The notes: generated by a model from the sequence alone, not told the origin. DNA of 64,000 nucleotides from an uncultured Psychroserpens sp. (GCA_947488655.1 CANKZZ010000001.1:620001-684000), one strand, 5' to 3'; numbered from the stretch's first letter, positions 1 to 10,159 are shown. Numbers and translations are program-made.

Positions 1-1
1 A

Positions 2-1378
2 ACTTTATCCCAAGAAATAAAAAATAGTGCAGAAACTACATTAAGAATTATTGCAGGCCTACAAAATCTTGATAGTCTAACAACGACCTTTATAAATAAA
101 TTTTTCGTAAGTTTTTTAGGAGATGAACTAACTAGTCTAAACGGAATCTTATTTGATGAACATGCAGAGGCATGGAGTAATATAGATCAAGACAACAATT
201 TAAATTTAGGAGATTGGACTATAATCTCAGCCAAAAGTTATGTCATATATATAGACTATAAGTTAAACGGTAATGAATTTGATCAAGCCAGAGCAGAAAA
301 AGACTCTGCTTTTATAGCATTATTATCTAATGTGAAATCATTAATAGGAGAACATTGGCCTCAAAACGCAGAACAATGGGAAGCTTTAGGGCAAATATTA
401 TTACAGTTTTTAGGAGAAATTGGGATAGCATTTATACCTGGTAGTGATATCATTGGTGTAGTTGAAGGATTAGATGAAGGAGATTATGTCGCAGTTACTT
501 TTGGTATTGCGGGATTATTAGTAGATGCTTTTGGTGGTACAATTTTGAAAGTAATAGGAAAAGTAGCTAAGTTTGGCTATAAATCTTTTAAAATATTTAA
601 AATTGTATTTCGTTATTTAGATGAAGTTGTAGATTTTATTGCCTTAGGGCATAAAGTAGAGTTATTTGAAGGTACTGTTAGAATTTTGGGTGATTTTAAT
701 CAAGCTATAGCAAGTATCCAAGACAATGTACTTAAGCTTTTAAAAAATAGTGCTAAGAGCATCATTAAGGTTGCAGATTTAAAACTATTAGATAATATTG
801 TACCAACAGGTGCTGGACATATTAATGCAAATAAAATTAATAATAAGGCATTGAGAATTGATCCTCAAAATAGTGATTATAAGTCGATAGTTGATGATAT
901 AAAATTAAATGGAGATCCTCAAGGCAATTTATCTGAAGATATAATGGATGATTTATTGGAACAGGATGGTTTTAAAAAACCTATTCAAAGCGTTGAATAC
1001 CCGAATCTTGATACGGTACAGCTTAATGGTGGTCAGAGATTTGATAATGTTTTGATAAAGCGTGATATAAGTGGGAATATTACTGAGATTATCATTAACG
1101 AAAGTAAACAAGTTTCTAATACAGGAACCATAGATTTAAGTAGTGGTGTTTCTGGTACATTAGATTCTTTATGTTTTAATTGTACTCAAATGTCAACACA
1201 ATGGATTGATGATGTCTTAGTAAGAATGCAAATTCAAGGTGGAGATTTAGGAAATCTTGCTAATGATATTTCTAGTTTTATTGATAGTGGAAATGAAGTG
1301 ACTCAATTAGTGTCAGGAGTCAGCAAAAATACAGGAGAATTGGTCATTTTAAATATAACAGGTTTTTCGACACCATAA
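2..1378 (+). CDS. C-terminal part of a large polymorphic toxin with a nuclease-like end (partial)
   Basis: The frame is open from base 2, so this is the last 458 residues of a gene starting before the window; an internal GTG at 332 is not needed as a start. A glycine-rich hydrophobic stretch (about residues 139-185) resembles the pre-toxin segment in front of the toxic tip of polymorphic toxins. The last 120 residues carry a PD-(D/E)xK-like pattern: D348, then E367-S-K369, then a QMS..W motif at 396-401, as seen in restriction-endonuclease-fold toxin tips. No Rhs-core signature is visible in this part. A likely immunity gene follows after 12 bp. The nuclease role is inferred from the motif, and the secretion route cannot be judged. 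Confidence 0.6.
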   Translation, partial: TLSQEIKNSAETTLRIIAGLQNLDSLTTTFINKFFVSFLGDELTSLNGILFDEHAEAWSNIDQDNNLNLGDWTIISAKSYVIYIDYKLNGNEFDQARAEKDSAFIALLSNVKSLIGEHWPQNAEQWEALGQILLQFLGEIGIAFIPGSDIIGVVEGLDEGDYVAVTFGIAGLLVDAFGGTILKVIGKVAKFGYKSFKIFKIVFRYLDEVVDFIALGHKVELFEGTVRILGDFNQAIASIQDNVLKLLKNSAKSIIKVADLKLLDNIVPTGAGHINANKINNKALRIDPQNSDYKSIVDDIKLNGDPQGNLSEDIMDDLLEQDGFKKPIQSVEYPNLDTVQLNGGQRFDNVLIKRDISGNITEIIINESKQVSNTGTIDLSSGVSGTLDSLCFNCTQMSTQWIDDVLVRMQIQGGDLGNLANDISSFIDSGNEVTQLVSGVSKNTGELVILNITGFSTP

Positions 1379-1390
1379 ATACATAATTAG

Positions 1391-2608
1391 ATGTTATCAT
1401 TAGAAGAATATTACCAAAATAGTTTAGTTAGAGAAAAGCAAAAAATAAATATTATTAAAACTAATCCTAATCACAATATCTTAAATATTGCATCAGGTTT
1501 ACGTGAAATAACAGGAACTAAATTTTTGTACCAATATTATATCAATAATAATTTAATAGGAGGAAAACAAGAATTATTTAACTCAGGAAAGTTATTAGAG
1601 TTTATAAATAAACACTCCGGTTTTAAATATTTCCCAACACAAATAAACAGTTTCTTTTTTATTTTGTCTGATAGTCGAGAAGTTTTGGAAAATTTTAAAG
1701 CAATAATTCTTGATGAATTAGGTTCTAACTCATTTAGGATAACTAATGGTCACTGTTTAGGGTATGTAATTCATCAAATATTAAGTAACAATAGTCAAGA
1801 AGCACTAAAGTATTTAGATATTTTTGAAAAAAAACACAAAAATTATGCACTAAAAAGTAAACATATTTTAATATTAAAAGCAATTATAAATAGCAATAAG
1901 CAAGAAGTAGAAGAACTCCTAGAGTTCTTCCTACTTCCTGTTAATCATAATAAGTCTCCAGATAAAGGCATGATTAGCCATAAATTCATCTCTATAGAAG
2001 CTACTGTACTTGCCAAACTAGCATGGATAAAAGGCATAGAAGTAGATATAGACCATCCATTGTTGCCAAAACAATTATTACCTATCCAACCTAATGATAC
2101 TTATGAGATTGAATATGAGTTTTTAAAAGCAGATTATGAGCCTAACATTAAAACCAAAAAAGAAGTACCAAAACCAAATGCCAAGTATAAAAAGCACCCA
2201 CCAAAAAATAAAATAGAGGTTACCAAGGCTATCATAGAACAGTTGATTATTGATAATTGGGATGCCACCTATACCCAAAAAGAACTTAAGGACAATGTAG
2301 ATTTAATTTATCTTGCATTTACAAACCCCCAAGAATTTGATAAAACACATTACGATTTTGCAAAGTTGGGTAATTATCATATCTCACATCAAAACAAAGA
2401 CAAAATTTATATAGAAAAACAACCATTTACCAATATGTTTACAAACTTTAAAGATGAAATAGATTATTTTTTTGATATGGTTAATGTTTGTTTTGATATT
2501 ATGGGCATACAACTTTTGGATGGCAAACAATATGAAGTTCTCAAAAACCAATTAGAACAAAATAGAGATAATAATAGGGGTTTCTTCGGAAAGCTTTTTA
2601 AAAATTAA
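1391..2608 (+). CDS. Imm49-like immunity protein
   Basis: 405 residues, 12 bp after the toxin gene and 3 bp before the next, so in the same operon. The central part (about residues 120-240) looks like the Imm49 immunity family: an alpha-helical region, then a stretch with SPDKG, HKFISIEATVLAKLAW and IDHPLLP. The last 150 residues are charged (lysine-rich linker near 255-275) and may be a separate domain. There is no signal peptide, so it would act in the cytoplasm by binding the toxin tip. The family call is from recognition of the sequence pattern only. Confidence 0.6.
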   Translation: MLSLEEYYQNSLVREKQKINIIKTNPNHNILNIASGLREITGTKFLYQYYINNNLIGGKQELFNSGKLLEFINKHSGFKYFPTQINSFFFILSDSREVLENFKAIILDELGSNSFRITNGHCLGYVIHQILSNNSQEALKYLDIFEKKHKNYALKSKHILILKAIINSNKQEVEELLEFFLLPVNHNKSPDKGMISHKFISIEATVLAKLAWIKGIEVDIDHPLLPKQLLPIQPNDTYEIEYEFLKADYEPNIKTKKEVPKPNAKYKKHPPKNKIEVTKAIIEQLIIDNWDATYTQKELKDNVDLIYLAFTNPQEFDKTHYDFAKLGNYHISHQNKDKIYIEKQPFTNMFTNFKDEIDYFFDMVNVCFDIMGIQLLDGKQYEVLKNQLEQNRDNNRGFFGKLFKN

Positions 2609-2611
2609 AAA

Positions 2612-3238
2612 ATGTTTAAAAAAATATTTGGAAATGCTTCCAAAAAAGAGCAACAAAAAATTGAGAAATCTGTTAAGCAGGTAAAACAGGGAGAATTCAA
2701 TAAAATATTCCCAATTTTAAAACCAGGAAATTGGATTGGTATCAAACAAGGGGCTTTGGTTCAAACATTTTTGGGTACTACAGAGAGCCCAAAAGTAGTT
2801 ATTGCTTATGGTTATGATACACCAGATAATTTTATTTTTCTAACTCAAATGGATTTAGAGAAAAAATCATCAGATGACATCATTAAAGAGGCATATTCTA
2901 ATTTAGAGAACTACAATACAGAATTTATTCCCTCAAAGGAATTAAATAACCAAGTATTAACCTCTAGTGGTCAAGATTTTTCTAGCGAGCGTATTCTATC
3001 TTCAAAGCATATGCAAAAAGCACATGAGCTTTTAAATGCTGAAGAATTAATAGTATCTATTCCTAGACGTCGTTGTATGATGGTGATGCCAAAAATTCCT
3101 AATAAAGAGTTGTTACAAACATTTATAAATTTACATAAAAATGCTTGGGCAGATGATAGTTTTGGCAATCCTCAAATTACAGATTCATTTTTCTTCATCA
3201 AAGGCGGAAAAATTGTTGGTAGTAAGCCAATGAAATAA
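2612..3238 (+). CDS. DUF1444-like protein in the immunity operon
   Basis: 208 residues, starting 3 bp after the Imm49-like gene. The middle resembles DUF1444/UPF0354 proteins: an AYSNLENY helix near residue 90, then a SS.HM.KA helix and a strand EELIVSIPRRR near 143-153. The N-terminus is basic and not a signal peptide. The position suggests a second protective or accessory protein for the toxin locus, but function is unknown. The gene ends 2 bp from the convergent rpoN stop. Confidence 0.45.
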   Translation: MFKKIFGNASKKEQQKIEKSVKQVKQGEFNKIFPILKPGNWIGIKQGALVQTFLGTTESPKVVIAYGYDTPDNFIFLTQMDLEKKSSDDIIKEAYSNLENYNTEFIPSKELNNQVLTSSGQDFSSERILSSKHMQKAHELLNAEELIVSIPRRRCMMVMPKIPNKELLQTFINLHKNAWADDSFGNPQITDSFFFIKGGKIVGSKPMK

Positions 3239-3240
3239 TC

Positions 3241-4701
3241 TTATATTTTCTTCCTCAACCTAGCCACAGAAATATCCAACTGCTCACGATATTTGGCAAC
3301 AGTTCTCCTAGCAATAGGATAGCCTTTTTCTTTTAATATTTTGGCTAGTTTTTCATCGGTAAGCGGTTTTTTCTTATCCTCTTCCTCAATAACAGTTTCT
3401 AGTATTTTCTTAATCTCACGAGTAGATACCTCTTCTCCTTGATCGTTAGTCATAGACTCGCTAAAGAACTCTTTAATGAGTTTTGTACCATAAGGCGTAT
3501 CTACATATTTACTGTTTGCTACGCGAGATACCGTAGATACATCCATGTCAATCTCATCTGCAATATCCTTTAAAATCATAGGTTTGAGATTACGCTCATC
3601 ACCAGTTAAGAAATATTCTTTTTGATAATGCATAATTGAACTCATCGTTACAAACAATGTTTGTTGACGTTGTCTAATCGCCTCTATAAACCATTTTGCA
3701 GCATCTAACTTTTGTTTGATGAACATCACAGCATCCTTTTGAGATTTACTTTTGTCTTTGGATTCTTTATAGCCTTTCATCATATTGCTATACTCTCTAG
3801 AGACATGAAGTTCTGGTGCATTTCTACCGTTTAAAGTGAGCTCTAATTCGCCATCAACAATTTTTATTGCAAAATCTGGCACAACATGCTCAACTCTTTT
3901 ATTATTACCAGCGTAAGAACCTCCTGGTTTTGGATTTAAGCGCTCAATTTCTTCAATGGCATCTTTAAGCTGTACCTCAGTAATATCAAATTTTTGAAGT
4001 AATTTTTTGTAGTGTTTCTTCGTGAATTGATCAAAAGCTTTGTCAATAATATCACAAGCCAATTCTATATCTGGTTGTTTTTCTTTACGGTGTAATTGTA
4101 TACTTAAACATTCTTGTAAACTTCTAGCACCTACTCCAGCAGGATCTAGTTGATGGACTTTATGGAGTACCTTTTCAATTTTTTCTTCCGTAGTAAAGAT
4201 ATTTTGTGTGAAAGCCAGATCATCCATAATATCACTCAAAGCACGTCGTATATAACCGCTTTCATCAACACTACCAACTAGAAACTCTGCAATTTCTCTC
4301 TCTTCGTCATTGAGTCTAAAAGTATTTAATTGATTACGTAAATGTTGCGTAAATGACGTTCCTGCAGCATAAGGCATCACTTTTTCTTCGTCGTCACTAC
4401 TGTAGTTACTTACTTGAGTTCTATAATCTGGCACGTCATCGTCACTTAAATACTCGTCTATGTTTATATCTTCGGTATTTATTTCTTCGTTATCGTTGTA
4501 GTCATCCTCAGAGTTGTCAAATTCGTCAAATTGATCGTCGATCTTTTCTTCTTTACCAGTATCTAATGCAGGGTTTTCTTCTAATTCTTGTTTAATACGT
4601 TGCTCAAATGCTTGTGTAGGCAACTGTATCAACTTCATAAGCTGAATTTGTTGCGGTGACAACTTTTGCGATAATTTAAATTGTAGGTATTGTTTGAGCA
4701 T
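3241..4701 (-). CDS. rpoN: RNA polymerase sigma-54 factor
   Basis: 486 residues, normal length for RpoN. The glutamine/leucine-rich region I at the N-terminus (SQKLSPQQIQLMKLIQLP) binds activators; a very acidic region II follows at about residues 50-105; then the core-binding domain; and the C-terminal RpoN box ARRTVAKYRE that reads the -24 element. Sigma-54 directs core polymerase to -24/-12 promoters and needs an AAA+ activator, none of which is in this window. It stands alone on the minus strand, with 178 bp to the asnS stop. Confidence 0.95.
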   Translation of the reverse strand: MLKQYLQFKLSQKLSPQQIQLMKLIQLPTQAFEQRIKQELEENPALDTGKEEKIDDQFDEFDNSEDDYNDNEEINTEDINIDEYLSDDDVPDYRTQVSNYSSDDEEKVMPYAAGTSFTQHLRNQLNTFRLNDEEREIAEFLVGSVDESGYIRRALSDIMDDLAFTQNIFTTEEKIEKVLHKVHQLDPAGVGARSLQECLSIQLHRKEKQPDIELACDIIDKAFDQFTKKHYKKLLQKFDITEVQLKDAIEEIERLNPKPGGSYAGNNKRVEHVVPDFAIKIVDGELELTLNGRNAPELHVSREYSNMMKGYKESKDKSKSQKDAVMFIKQKLDAAKWFIEAIRQRQQTLFVTMSSIMHYQKEYFLTGDERNLKPMILKDIADEIDMDVSTVSRVANSKYVDTPYGTKLIKEFFSESMTNDQGEEVSTREIKKILETVIEEEDKKKPLTDEKLAKILKEKGYPIARRTVAKYREQLDISVARLRKKI

Positions 4702-4813
4702 GCTTTGTGTTGGTTTTAAGTAAAGTTAGAAAAAACTATTTACAATTGCTTACAAATATTATGCCTTTTAACTATAATTTAGAAGTTGTTCTTTTCTTCT
4801 TAAAACGTCTATC

Positions 4814-4854
4814 AATTAAAAAGACCAATCTATTTTTGAATTTAGATTGGTCTT
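4814..4854 (-). terminator. Rho-independent terminator of asnS
   Basis: A 12-bp perfect stem pairs 4821-4832 with 4843-4854 around a 10-base loop. On the minus strand it is followed by a run of Ts (complement of 4816-4820). It lies 25 bp after the asnS stop codon. Confidence 0.85.
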
Positions 4855-4879
4855 ATATTACTTCTATAATTTTAATGAA

Positions 4880-6310
4880 TTAAAACTCTGCATTTTGAGG
4901 TGTACGAGGATAAGGAATTACATCTCTAATATTGCCCATACCAGTAGCAAACATCACTAAACGCTCAAAACCTAGTCCAAAGCCTGAGTGAACAGCAGTA
5001 CCATATTTTCGTAAATCTAAATACCACCATAATTCTTCTTCAGAGATATCTAAAGCTTTCATTTTCTCTTTTAGAACTTCTAAGCGCTCCTCACGTTGAG
5101 AACCTCCAACCATTTCTCCAATACCAGGAAATAAAATATCCATTGCTCTAACCGTTTTTCCGTCTTCATTTAAACGCATATAAAAGGCTTTAATATTTGC
5201 TGGGTAATCAAATAATATCACAGGAGATTTAAAATGTTTTTCTACTAAGAACCGCTCATGTTCACTTTGTAAATCGGCTCCCCATTCTTCAATTATATAA
5301 TTAAATTTCTTCTTTTTATTGGGCTTAGAGTTCTTTAAAATATCAATGGCTTCGGTATAACTAACGCGTTTAAAGTTATTGTCTACAACAAACTTTATTT
5401 TTTCAATCAAACTCATCTCAGAGCGTTCTGCTTGAGGTTTCGTTTTTTCTTCATCTAACAAACGCTGATTTAAAAACTCGAGGTCTTCTAAATTATGCTC
5501 TAAAATATAGTTTAACACAGATTTCATAAAATCTTCTGCTAAATCCATGTTACCAGCCAAATCCATAAATGCCACTTCTGGTTCTATCATCCAAAATTCA
5601 GATAAGTGACGTGTTGTGTTAGAATTTTCTGCTCTAAACGTTGGTCCAAAAGTGTATACTTTCCCTAAAGACATCGCATAGGTTTCTGCTTCTAATTGAC
5701 CCGATACGGTTAGATTAGATTCTTTTCCGAAGAAATCTTTTTTATAATCAATTTTTCCGTCGTCACTTAAAGGAGGATTCTTAATATCTAAAGTGCTAAC
5801 TCTAAATGTTTCTCCTGCACCTTCGGCATCACTTCCAGTAATAATAGGAGTGTGCATATAGTAAAATCCATTGTCATTAAAATACTTATGTACAGCAAAC
5901 GATAATGAAGAGCGTAAACGCATTACTGCGCTAAACGTACTGGTTCTAGTGCGTAAATGTGCGTTTTCTCGTAAAAATTCAAACGTGTGTTTTTTAGGTT
6001 GAATAGGGTATTCTTCTGGATCAGAGTCTCCAAGAATTTCTACAGAGGTTACCTGTATTTCTACTTTTTGACCTTTACCTTGGCTTTCTACCAACTCACC
6101 TTTAATATGCACTGCAGCACCTGTGGTAATACGCTTTAGAATTGATTCGTCTGTGTTTTCAAAATCAACCACACATTGTATATTATTTATCGTAGAACCG
6201 TCATTTAAAGCAATGAAACGATTAGACCTAAATCGTCTTACCCAACCCTTAATCTCTATAGGCTGAAAATTAATATCTTCTGTTAATAATTGTGAAACTG
6301 TATAGCTCAT
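4880..6310 (-). CDS. asnS: Asparaginyl-tRNA synthetase
   Basis: 476 residues, a class IIb aminoacyl-tRNA synthetase that charges tRNA-Asn. The OB-fold anticodon-binding domain occupies about residues 1-110 (IEIKGWVRRFRSNRFIALNDGS). The catalytic domain has motif 2 (TFRAENSNTTRHLSEFWMIEPE) and a C-terminal motif 3 (GFGLGFERLVMFATG). A -7-like TATATTTG lies at 6328-6335 just upstream, inside the end of the exporter gene spacing, so it may have its own promoter. Confidence 0.96.
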   Translation of the reverse strand: MSYTVSQLLTEDINFQPIEIKGWVRRFRSNRFIALNDGSTINNIQCVVDFENTDESILKRITTGAAVHIKGELVESQGKGQKVEIQVTSVEILGDSDPEEYPIQPKKHTFEFLRENAHLRTRTSTFSAVMRLRSSLSFAVHKYFNDNGFYYMHTPIITGSDAEGAGETFRVSTLDIKNPPLSDDGKIDYKKDFFGKESNLTVSGQLEAETYAMSLGKVYTFGPTFRAENSNTTRHLSEFWMIEPEVAFMDLAGNMDLAEDFMKSVLNYILEHNLEDLEFLNQRLLDEEKTKPQAERSEMSLIEKIKFVVDNNFKRVSYTEAIDILKNSKPNKKKKFNYIIEEWGADLQSEHERFLVEKHFKSPVILFDYPANIKAFYMRLNEDGKTVRAMDILFPGIGEMVGGSQREERLEVLKEKMKALDISEEELWWYLDLRKYGTAVHSGFGLGFERLVMFATGMGNIRDVIPYPRTPQNAEF

Positions 6311-6340
6311 TATTTTGAAATTTTATGCAAATATAAATGT

Positions 6341-8752
6341 TTAAGAAATATGATTTTCATCTGTATCCTCATCGTCGTCCACAGGAATAATATTTATGGA
6401 AGGCTCACGCATAACCTCTTTGTTAGCGATACTGCGCTCTAATGATAATAATAATGATGGTAATAAAAGTAAATTAGAAAGCATAGCAAATACTAATGTA
6501 ATAGAAACTAAGGCTCCTAATGCAACTGTGCCTCCAAAACTAGAGGTTGTAAATACAATAAAACCAAAAAACAGTACGATTGATGTATAAAACATACTTA
6601 CACCTGTTTCGCGCAATGCAGCGTACACAGATTTGCGTATTTTCCAGTGGTTAGCTTGTAGTTCTTGTCGGTATTTTGCTAAAAAATGAATAGTATCATC
6701 TACAGATATCCCAAAGGCGATACTAAAAACTAAAATTGTAGAAGGCTTAATTGGTACGCCTAAATATCCCATTAAGCCAGCAGTTATAACTAATGGCAGT
6801 AAATTAGGGATAAGAGAAACTATTATCATTCTAAAAGACCTAAACATATAAGCCATAAATAATGAGATTAAAAAAATAGCCAATGATAAAGATATTGCCA
6901 GATTTTTAACTAAATATTTTGTTCCCTTTTGAAAAACTAAAGCTTTACCAGTCATCGTTACATTATAACGGTCTTCTGGTTGAAATACTTTATTTATTTT
7001 TTTCTGAAGGTCCTCCTCAATACGTTCCATTTTATCTGTGCCAATATCTTTCATAAATGTTGTTATACGAGCATATTGACCAGTACTGTCTACAAAATTT
7101 TGAAGTAAATCTACATCTGAAGATGAGTTTTTTGCATATGATAGAATAAAACTATTCTCTTGGCTTGTTGGTAATTGATAATATTTAGGGTTGCCATTGT
7201 AGTAGGCTTGCTTACTGTATTTAACTAAACTTACTACAGAAATAGGACGTGATAACTCTGGAATGTCATCAATAAGATCTTCTAATTCTTGCATTTTCTT
7301 GAGCGTGCTCAATTTCATGACACCTTTTTTTCGTTTGGTGTCTACCATGATTTCCATTGGCATAATCCCATTAAACTCTTCTTCAAAAAAACGTATATCT
7401 TTAAAGAACGCTTCTTCTTTAGGCATATCTTCTATAAGACTTCCTGAGATTTTTATTTGGTACATACCTATAATACTACCAATTATAAGTATTAATGACG
7501 AGGCATAGATTGCTATTTTTTGCTCCCTTACCATACGCTCTGTCCAATCAACAAAACCACCAATCCAACGCTTATTGAGGTGTTCTAAATGTCTATCTTG
7601 AGGGTAAGGCAAAAATGTATAAATAATTGGTATTACTAATAGGCATAATATAAAAATAGCAAGTATGCTTAACGATGCCACGATACCAAATTCTTTTAAA
7701 AGGGTGCTCTCTGTTAATATAAATGTAGCAAAACCAGATGCAGTTGTAACATTTGTCATTAAAGTAGCATTACCTACTTTGGTAATTACACGTTGTAAAG
7801 ATTTTACTTTATTACCATGCAGCTTTACTTCATGTTGATATTTGTTTATTAAGAAAATACAGTTTGGTATACCAATAACAATTATTAATGGTGGTATTAA
7901 TGCAGTAAGTACTGTAATCTCATAATTGAGTAAACCTATTATACCAAAGGTCCACATTACACCAACGCAAACCACAATAAGAGAAATAAATGTAGCTCTA
8001 AAAGATCTAAAAAATAAAAAGAAAATTAGTGAGGTTACACCAAGTGCTAAACCTATAAAAACTCCAATTTCATCAACAATGTTTTGAGCATTTAATGTTC
8101 TAATATATGGCATGCCAGATATTCTTACATCTAATTCATTATTCTCTTCAAACTCCTCAATTTTTACATTAAGGATATTCATAATAAAATCTTTTCTAGC
8201 AGATGTGTTTACAATATCTTTATTAAGATAAATCGCGGTTCTTATTGTTCTTGTATCCTTATTAAATAAGAAATTATCATAAAATGGATATTGTTTAAAT
8301 AACTCGTCTTGTAGAGTATCTATTTGTTCTATAGATGTGAGTGAGTCTTTAATAAATGGGACAAGGTCAAATTTCTCTTCTTCTTTATTTTTTACAAGCT
8401 TTTGAAGGTCGCTAAGTGAGACCACTGTTTCTACTTCGTCAAAAGACTTGAAATCTTCAGATAATTTATTCCAGGCATTTAATTTATCTACAGTAAATAA
8501 AGTAGAATCTTTTACGCCTAGAACGATAAGGTTACCTTCTTCCCCAAAAATATCTAAAAACTCATTGTACGTAACATTTACTTCATGATCATCTGGTAGG
8601 AGGTTAGCCTCAGTGTAAGTAAAACGCATGTGTTGCCACTGTGAACTAAAGAAAATAGTTGCCAAAATTATGACGACTAAAATACCAATCTTGTTGCGCA
8701 AAATTAATCGTGCAATAACTTCCCAAAAATTTTTAGTAAACAGTTTAAACAT
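6341..8752 (-). CDS. RND/MMPL-family exporter with sterol-sensing-like domain
   Basis: 803 residues with the layout of the hydrophobe/amphiphile efflux-3 RND group. One N-terminal membrane helix is followed by a large periplasmic domain and a bundle of five or six helices (about 225-385), and this unit is repeated (helices about 410-430 and 625-780). Charged residues inside the helices (for example GISVDDTIHFLAKY near 690) are typical of proton-driven RND pumps. Members export lipids or hydrophobic compounds; the substrate here is unknown. A TAACTTTG -7 element lies at 8772-8779, 20 bp before the start. Confidence 0.85.
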   Translation of the reverse strand: MFKLFTKNFWEVIARLILRNKIGILVVIILATIFFSSQWQHMRFTYTEANLLPDDHEVNVTYNEFLDIFGEEGNLIVLGVKDSTLFTVDKLNAWNKLSEDFKSFDEVETVVSLSDLQKLVKNKEEEKFDLVPFIKDSLTSIEQIDTLQDELFKQYPFYDNFLFNKDTRTIRTAIYLNKDIVNTSARKDFIMNILNVKIEEFEENNELDVRISGMPYIRTLNAQNIVDEIGVFIGLALGVTSLIFFLFFRSFRATFISLIVVCVGVMWTFGIIGLLNYEITVLTALIPPLIIVIGIPNCIFLINKYQHEVKLHGNKVKSLQRVITKVGNATLMTNVTTASGFATFILTESTLLKEFGIVASLSILAIFILCLLVIPIIYTFLPYPQDRHLEHLNKRWIGGFVDWTERMVREQKIAIYASSLILIIGSIIGMYQIKISGSLIEDMPKEEAFFKDIRFFEEEFNGIMPMEIMVDTKRKKGVMKLSTLKKMQELEDLIDDIPELSRPISVVSLVKYSKQAYYNGNPKYYQLPTSQENSFILSYAKNSSSDVDLLQNFVDSTGQYARITTFMKDIGTDKMERIEEDLQKKINKVFQPEDRYNVTMTGKALVFQKGTKYLVKNLAISLSLAIFLISLFMAYMFRSFRMIIVSLIPNLLPLVITAGLMGYLGVPIKPSTILVFSIAFGISVDDTIHFLAKYRQELQANHWKIRKSVYAALRETGVSMFYTSIVLFFGFIVFTTSSFGGTVALGALVSITLVFAMLSNLLLLPSLLLSLERSIANKEVMREPSINIIPVDDDEDTDENHIS

Positions 8753-8771
8753 GTGAGTTCTAAAAGAAGCG

Positions 8772-8779
8772 CAAAGTTA
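8772..8779 (-). promoter_or_regulatory. Promoter -7 element of the MMPL exporter
   Basis: The minus strand reads TAACTTTG, matching the Bacteroidota -7 consensus TAnnTTTG, 20 bp before the start codon. No clear -33 element was found. Confidence 0.5.
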
Positions 8780-8826
8780 GAAAAAACCTAGGGATTACAT
8801 ACACTAATTACCGATATATTATCGAC

Positions 8827-10104
8827 CTATAAACTAACATTAAATGTAAATTTTACAGCAACGTTATCTGCAAGTGATGGTAAATGATAACCACCATAAC
8901 GGTATGCAAAACTTAACCCAAATCCAAATAGTAGTTTGTTAATTTCAAAACCAGCTTCTGAATATCCTTTCTCTAGTGTACCAAATTCTATATTTTCATG
9001 ACGTTCTATATTATTCATGTCACCAATAGCCATTCTAGAAATAAGCACTAATTGAGGTCTATATCGCTCAGTAATTTTAAATGGTTTAATAAAATGTTTT
9101 ATTTGTAACGTTGTAAATCTATCTGAGAAAAACTCATTAAAATACATCGTTTCAAAACTATTAATACCAGCTACAGAGAACCTTTGAAAAATGGTTTCCT
9201 TGGTAATATTGTTAGGGTATGCATGATACAAATGGGTAAGAGGTGTGTTGCCTAAGGCCAAACCTGTGGTAACTGTCGCTTCTGTATAAGATTGTTTATT
9301 ATGTATAAATCTATGTATGGTTCTAAAATCTGTCTTGAAAAAATTAAAATCTCCAGTAATTTCATTTTTAAAGCTTTGCGAGAGCTGTAAAGTAAATTTA
9401 GGATAACCTTCTTTAACTTCTAACACTCCTTTTTCATTGGTCTCATTTTTGCTAAATGGATTCCATTGTAATGCTAATTTAGCGCTTGTAATATCAAAAC
9501 TTCTATATGAGGTGTCGTCTATATTAAAATTATAATTATAAGTGGGTTCTATTTTACTAGTAGCAATTTCTAGTTCAGATAGCAGATTATTTGAAAATTT
9601 GTGCTCTATAGAAACTGCTTTAGTAATGTGTTTGTGAAACAAATCTATATTTAGTAGTCGTGGTTCAAAAAAAGAAAAAAAGCGTTTATCTGTTAAAAAA
9701 GTAGAACTACCAGTTTCTTGTAAATCATCTGTATAAGAAAGGTTTATCCACGTATTTGTAGCCTCATTTACTCTAAACCCTCCACCAATTTTATATTTAA
9801 ATCTATGATCTCTAAACCCATAAACCACATAACTATTTATTCTATAGGTCTTTGAAAAGTCATTATTTGTTACACCTCCAAGACCTGTTCTCAACCCTTC
9901 ATATTGGTTATATTTCACAAGATATTTTAAGTCAACATTTATAAATTTTGTTGGAAAGAAACCATTGCCTAATTGCTTTATAAATTCTTTTTTACTTAAT
10001 GAATCTTGTTTAACCGTAGTTGAATCTTTTTCTGTATTTGGGGTCTGAGAATATAGTACAGAGGTGCATAGCATAATTATAATTAAGCAAATAGACTTGT
10101 GCAT
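8827..10104 (-). CDS. DUF5686-type outer-membrane beta-barrel protein
   Basis: 425 residues with a signal peptide (cleavage probably after SVLYSQ, residue 20). The rest is made of alternating aromatic/polar strands ending in a phenylalanine-containing C-terminal strand (VKFTFNVSL), as in outer-membrane barrels. The sequence (QLGNGFFPTKFINVDLKYL, then GLRTGLGG) is like the C-terminal barrel half of Bacteroidota DUF5686 proteins; it lacks the N-terminal carboxypeptidase-regulatory-like domain that many relatives have, so it is a short form. Function is unknown. Confidence 0.65.
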   Translation of the reverse strand: MHKSICLIIIMLCTSVLYSQTPNTEKDSTTVKQDSLSKKEFIKQLGNGFFPTKFINVDLKYLVKYNQYEGLRTGLGGVTNNDFSKTYRINSYVVYGFRDHRFKYKIGGGFRVNEATNTWINLSYTDDLQETGSSTFLTDKRFFSFFEPRLLNIDLFHKHITKAVSIEHKFSNNLLSELEIATSKIEPTYNYNFNIDDTSYRSFDITSAKLALQWNPFSKNETNEKGVLEVKEGYPKFTLQLSQSFKNEITGDFNFFKTDFRTIHRFIHNKQSYTEATVTTGLALGNTPLTHLYHAYPNNITKETIFQRFSVAGINSFETMYFNEFFSDRFTTLQIKHFIKPFKITERYRPQLVLISRMAIGDMNNIERHENIEFGTLEKGYSEAGFEINKLLFGFGLSFAYRYGGYHLPSLADNVAVKFTFNVSL

Positions 10105-10130
10105 ATATTTTTAAATAATAAGATTAATTA

Positions 10131-10159
10131 AAAAAAGCGACATTAAGTAAGTCGCTTTT
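10131..10159 (-). terminator. Terminator of frr
   Basis: The stem pairs 10133-10141 with 10151-10159 around a 9-base loop; on the minus strand it runs into a T stretch. It sits at the frr stop codon, separating the pyrH-frr operon from the DUF5686 gene. Confidence 0.8.
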
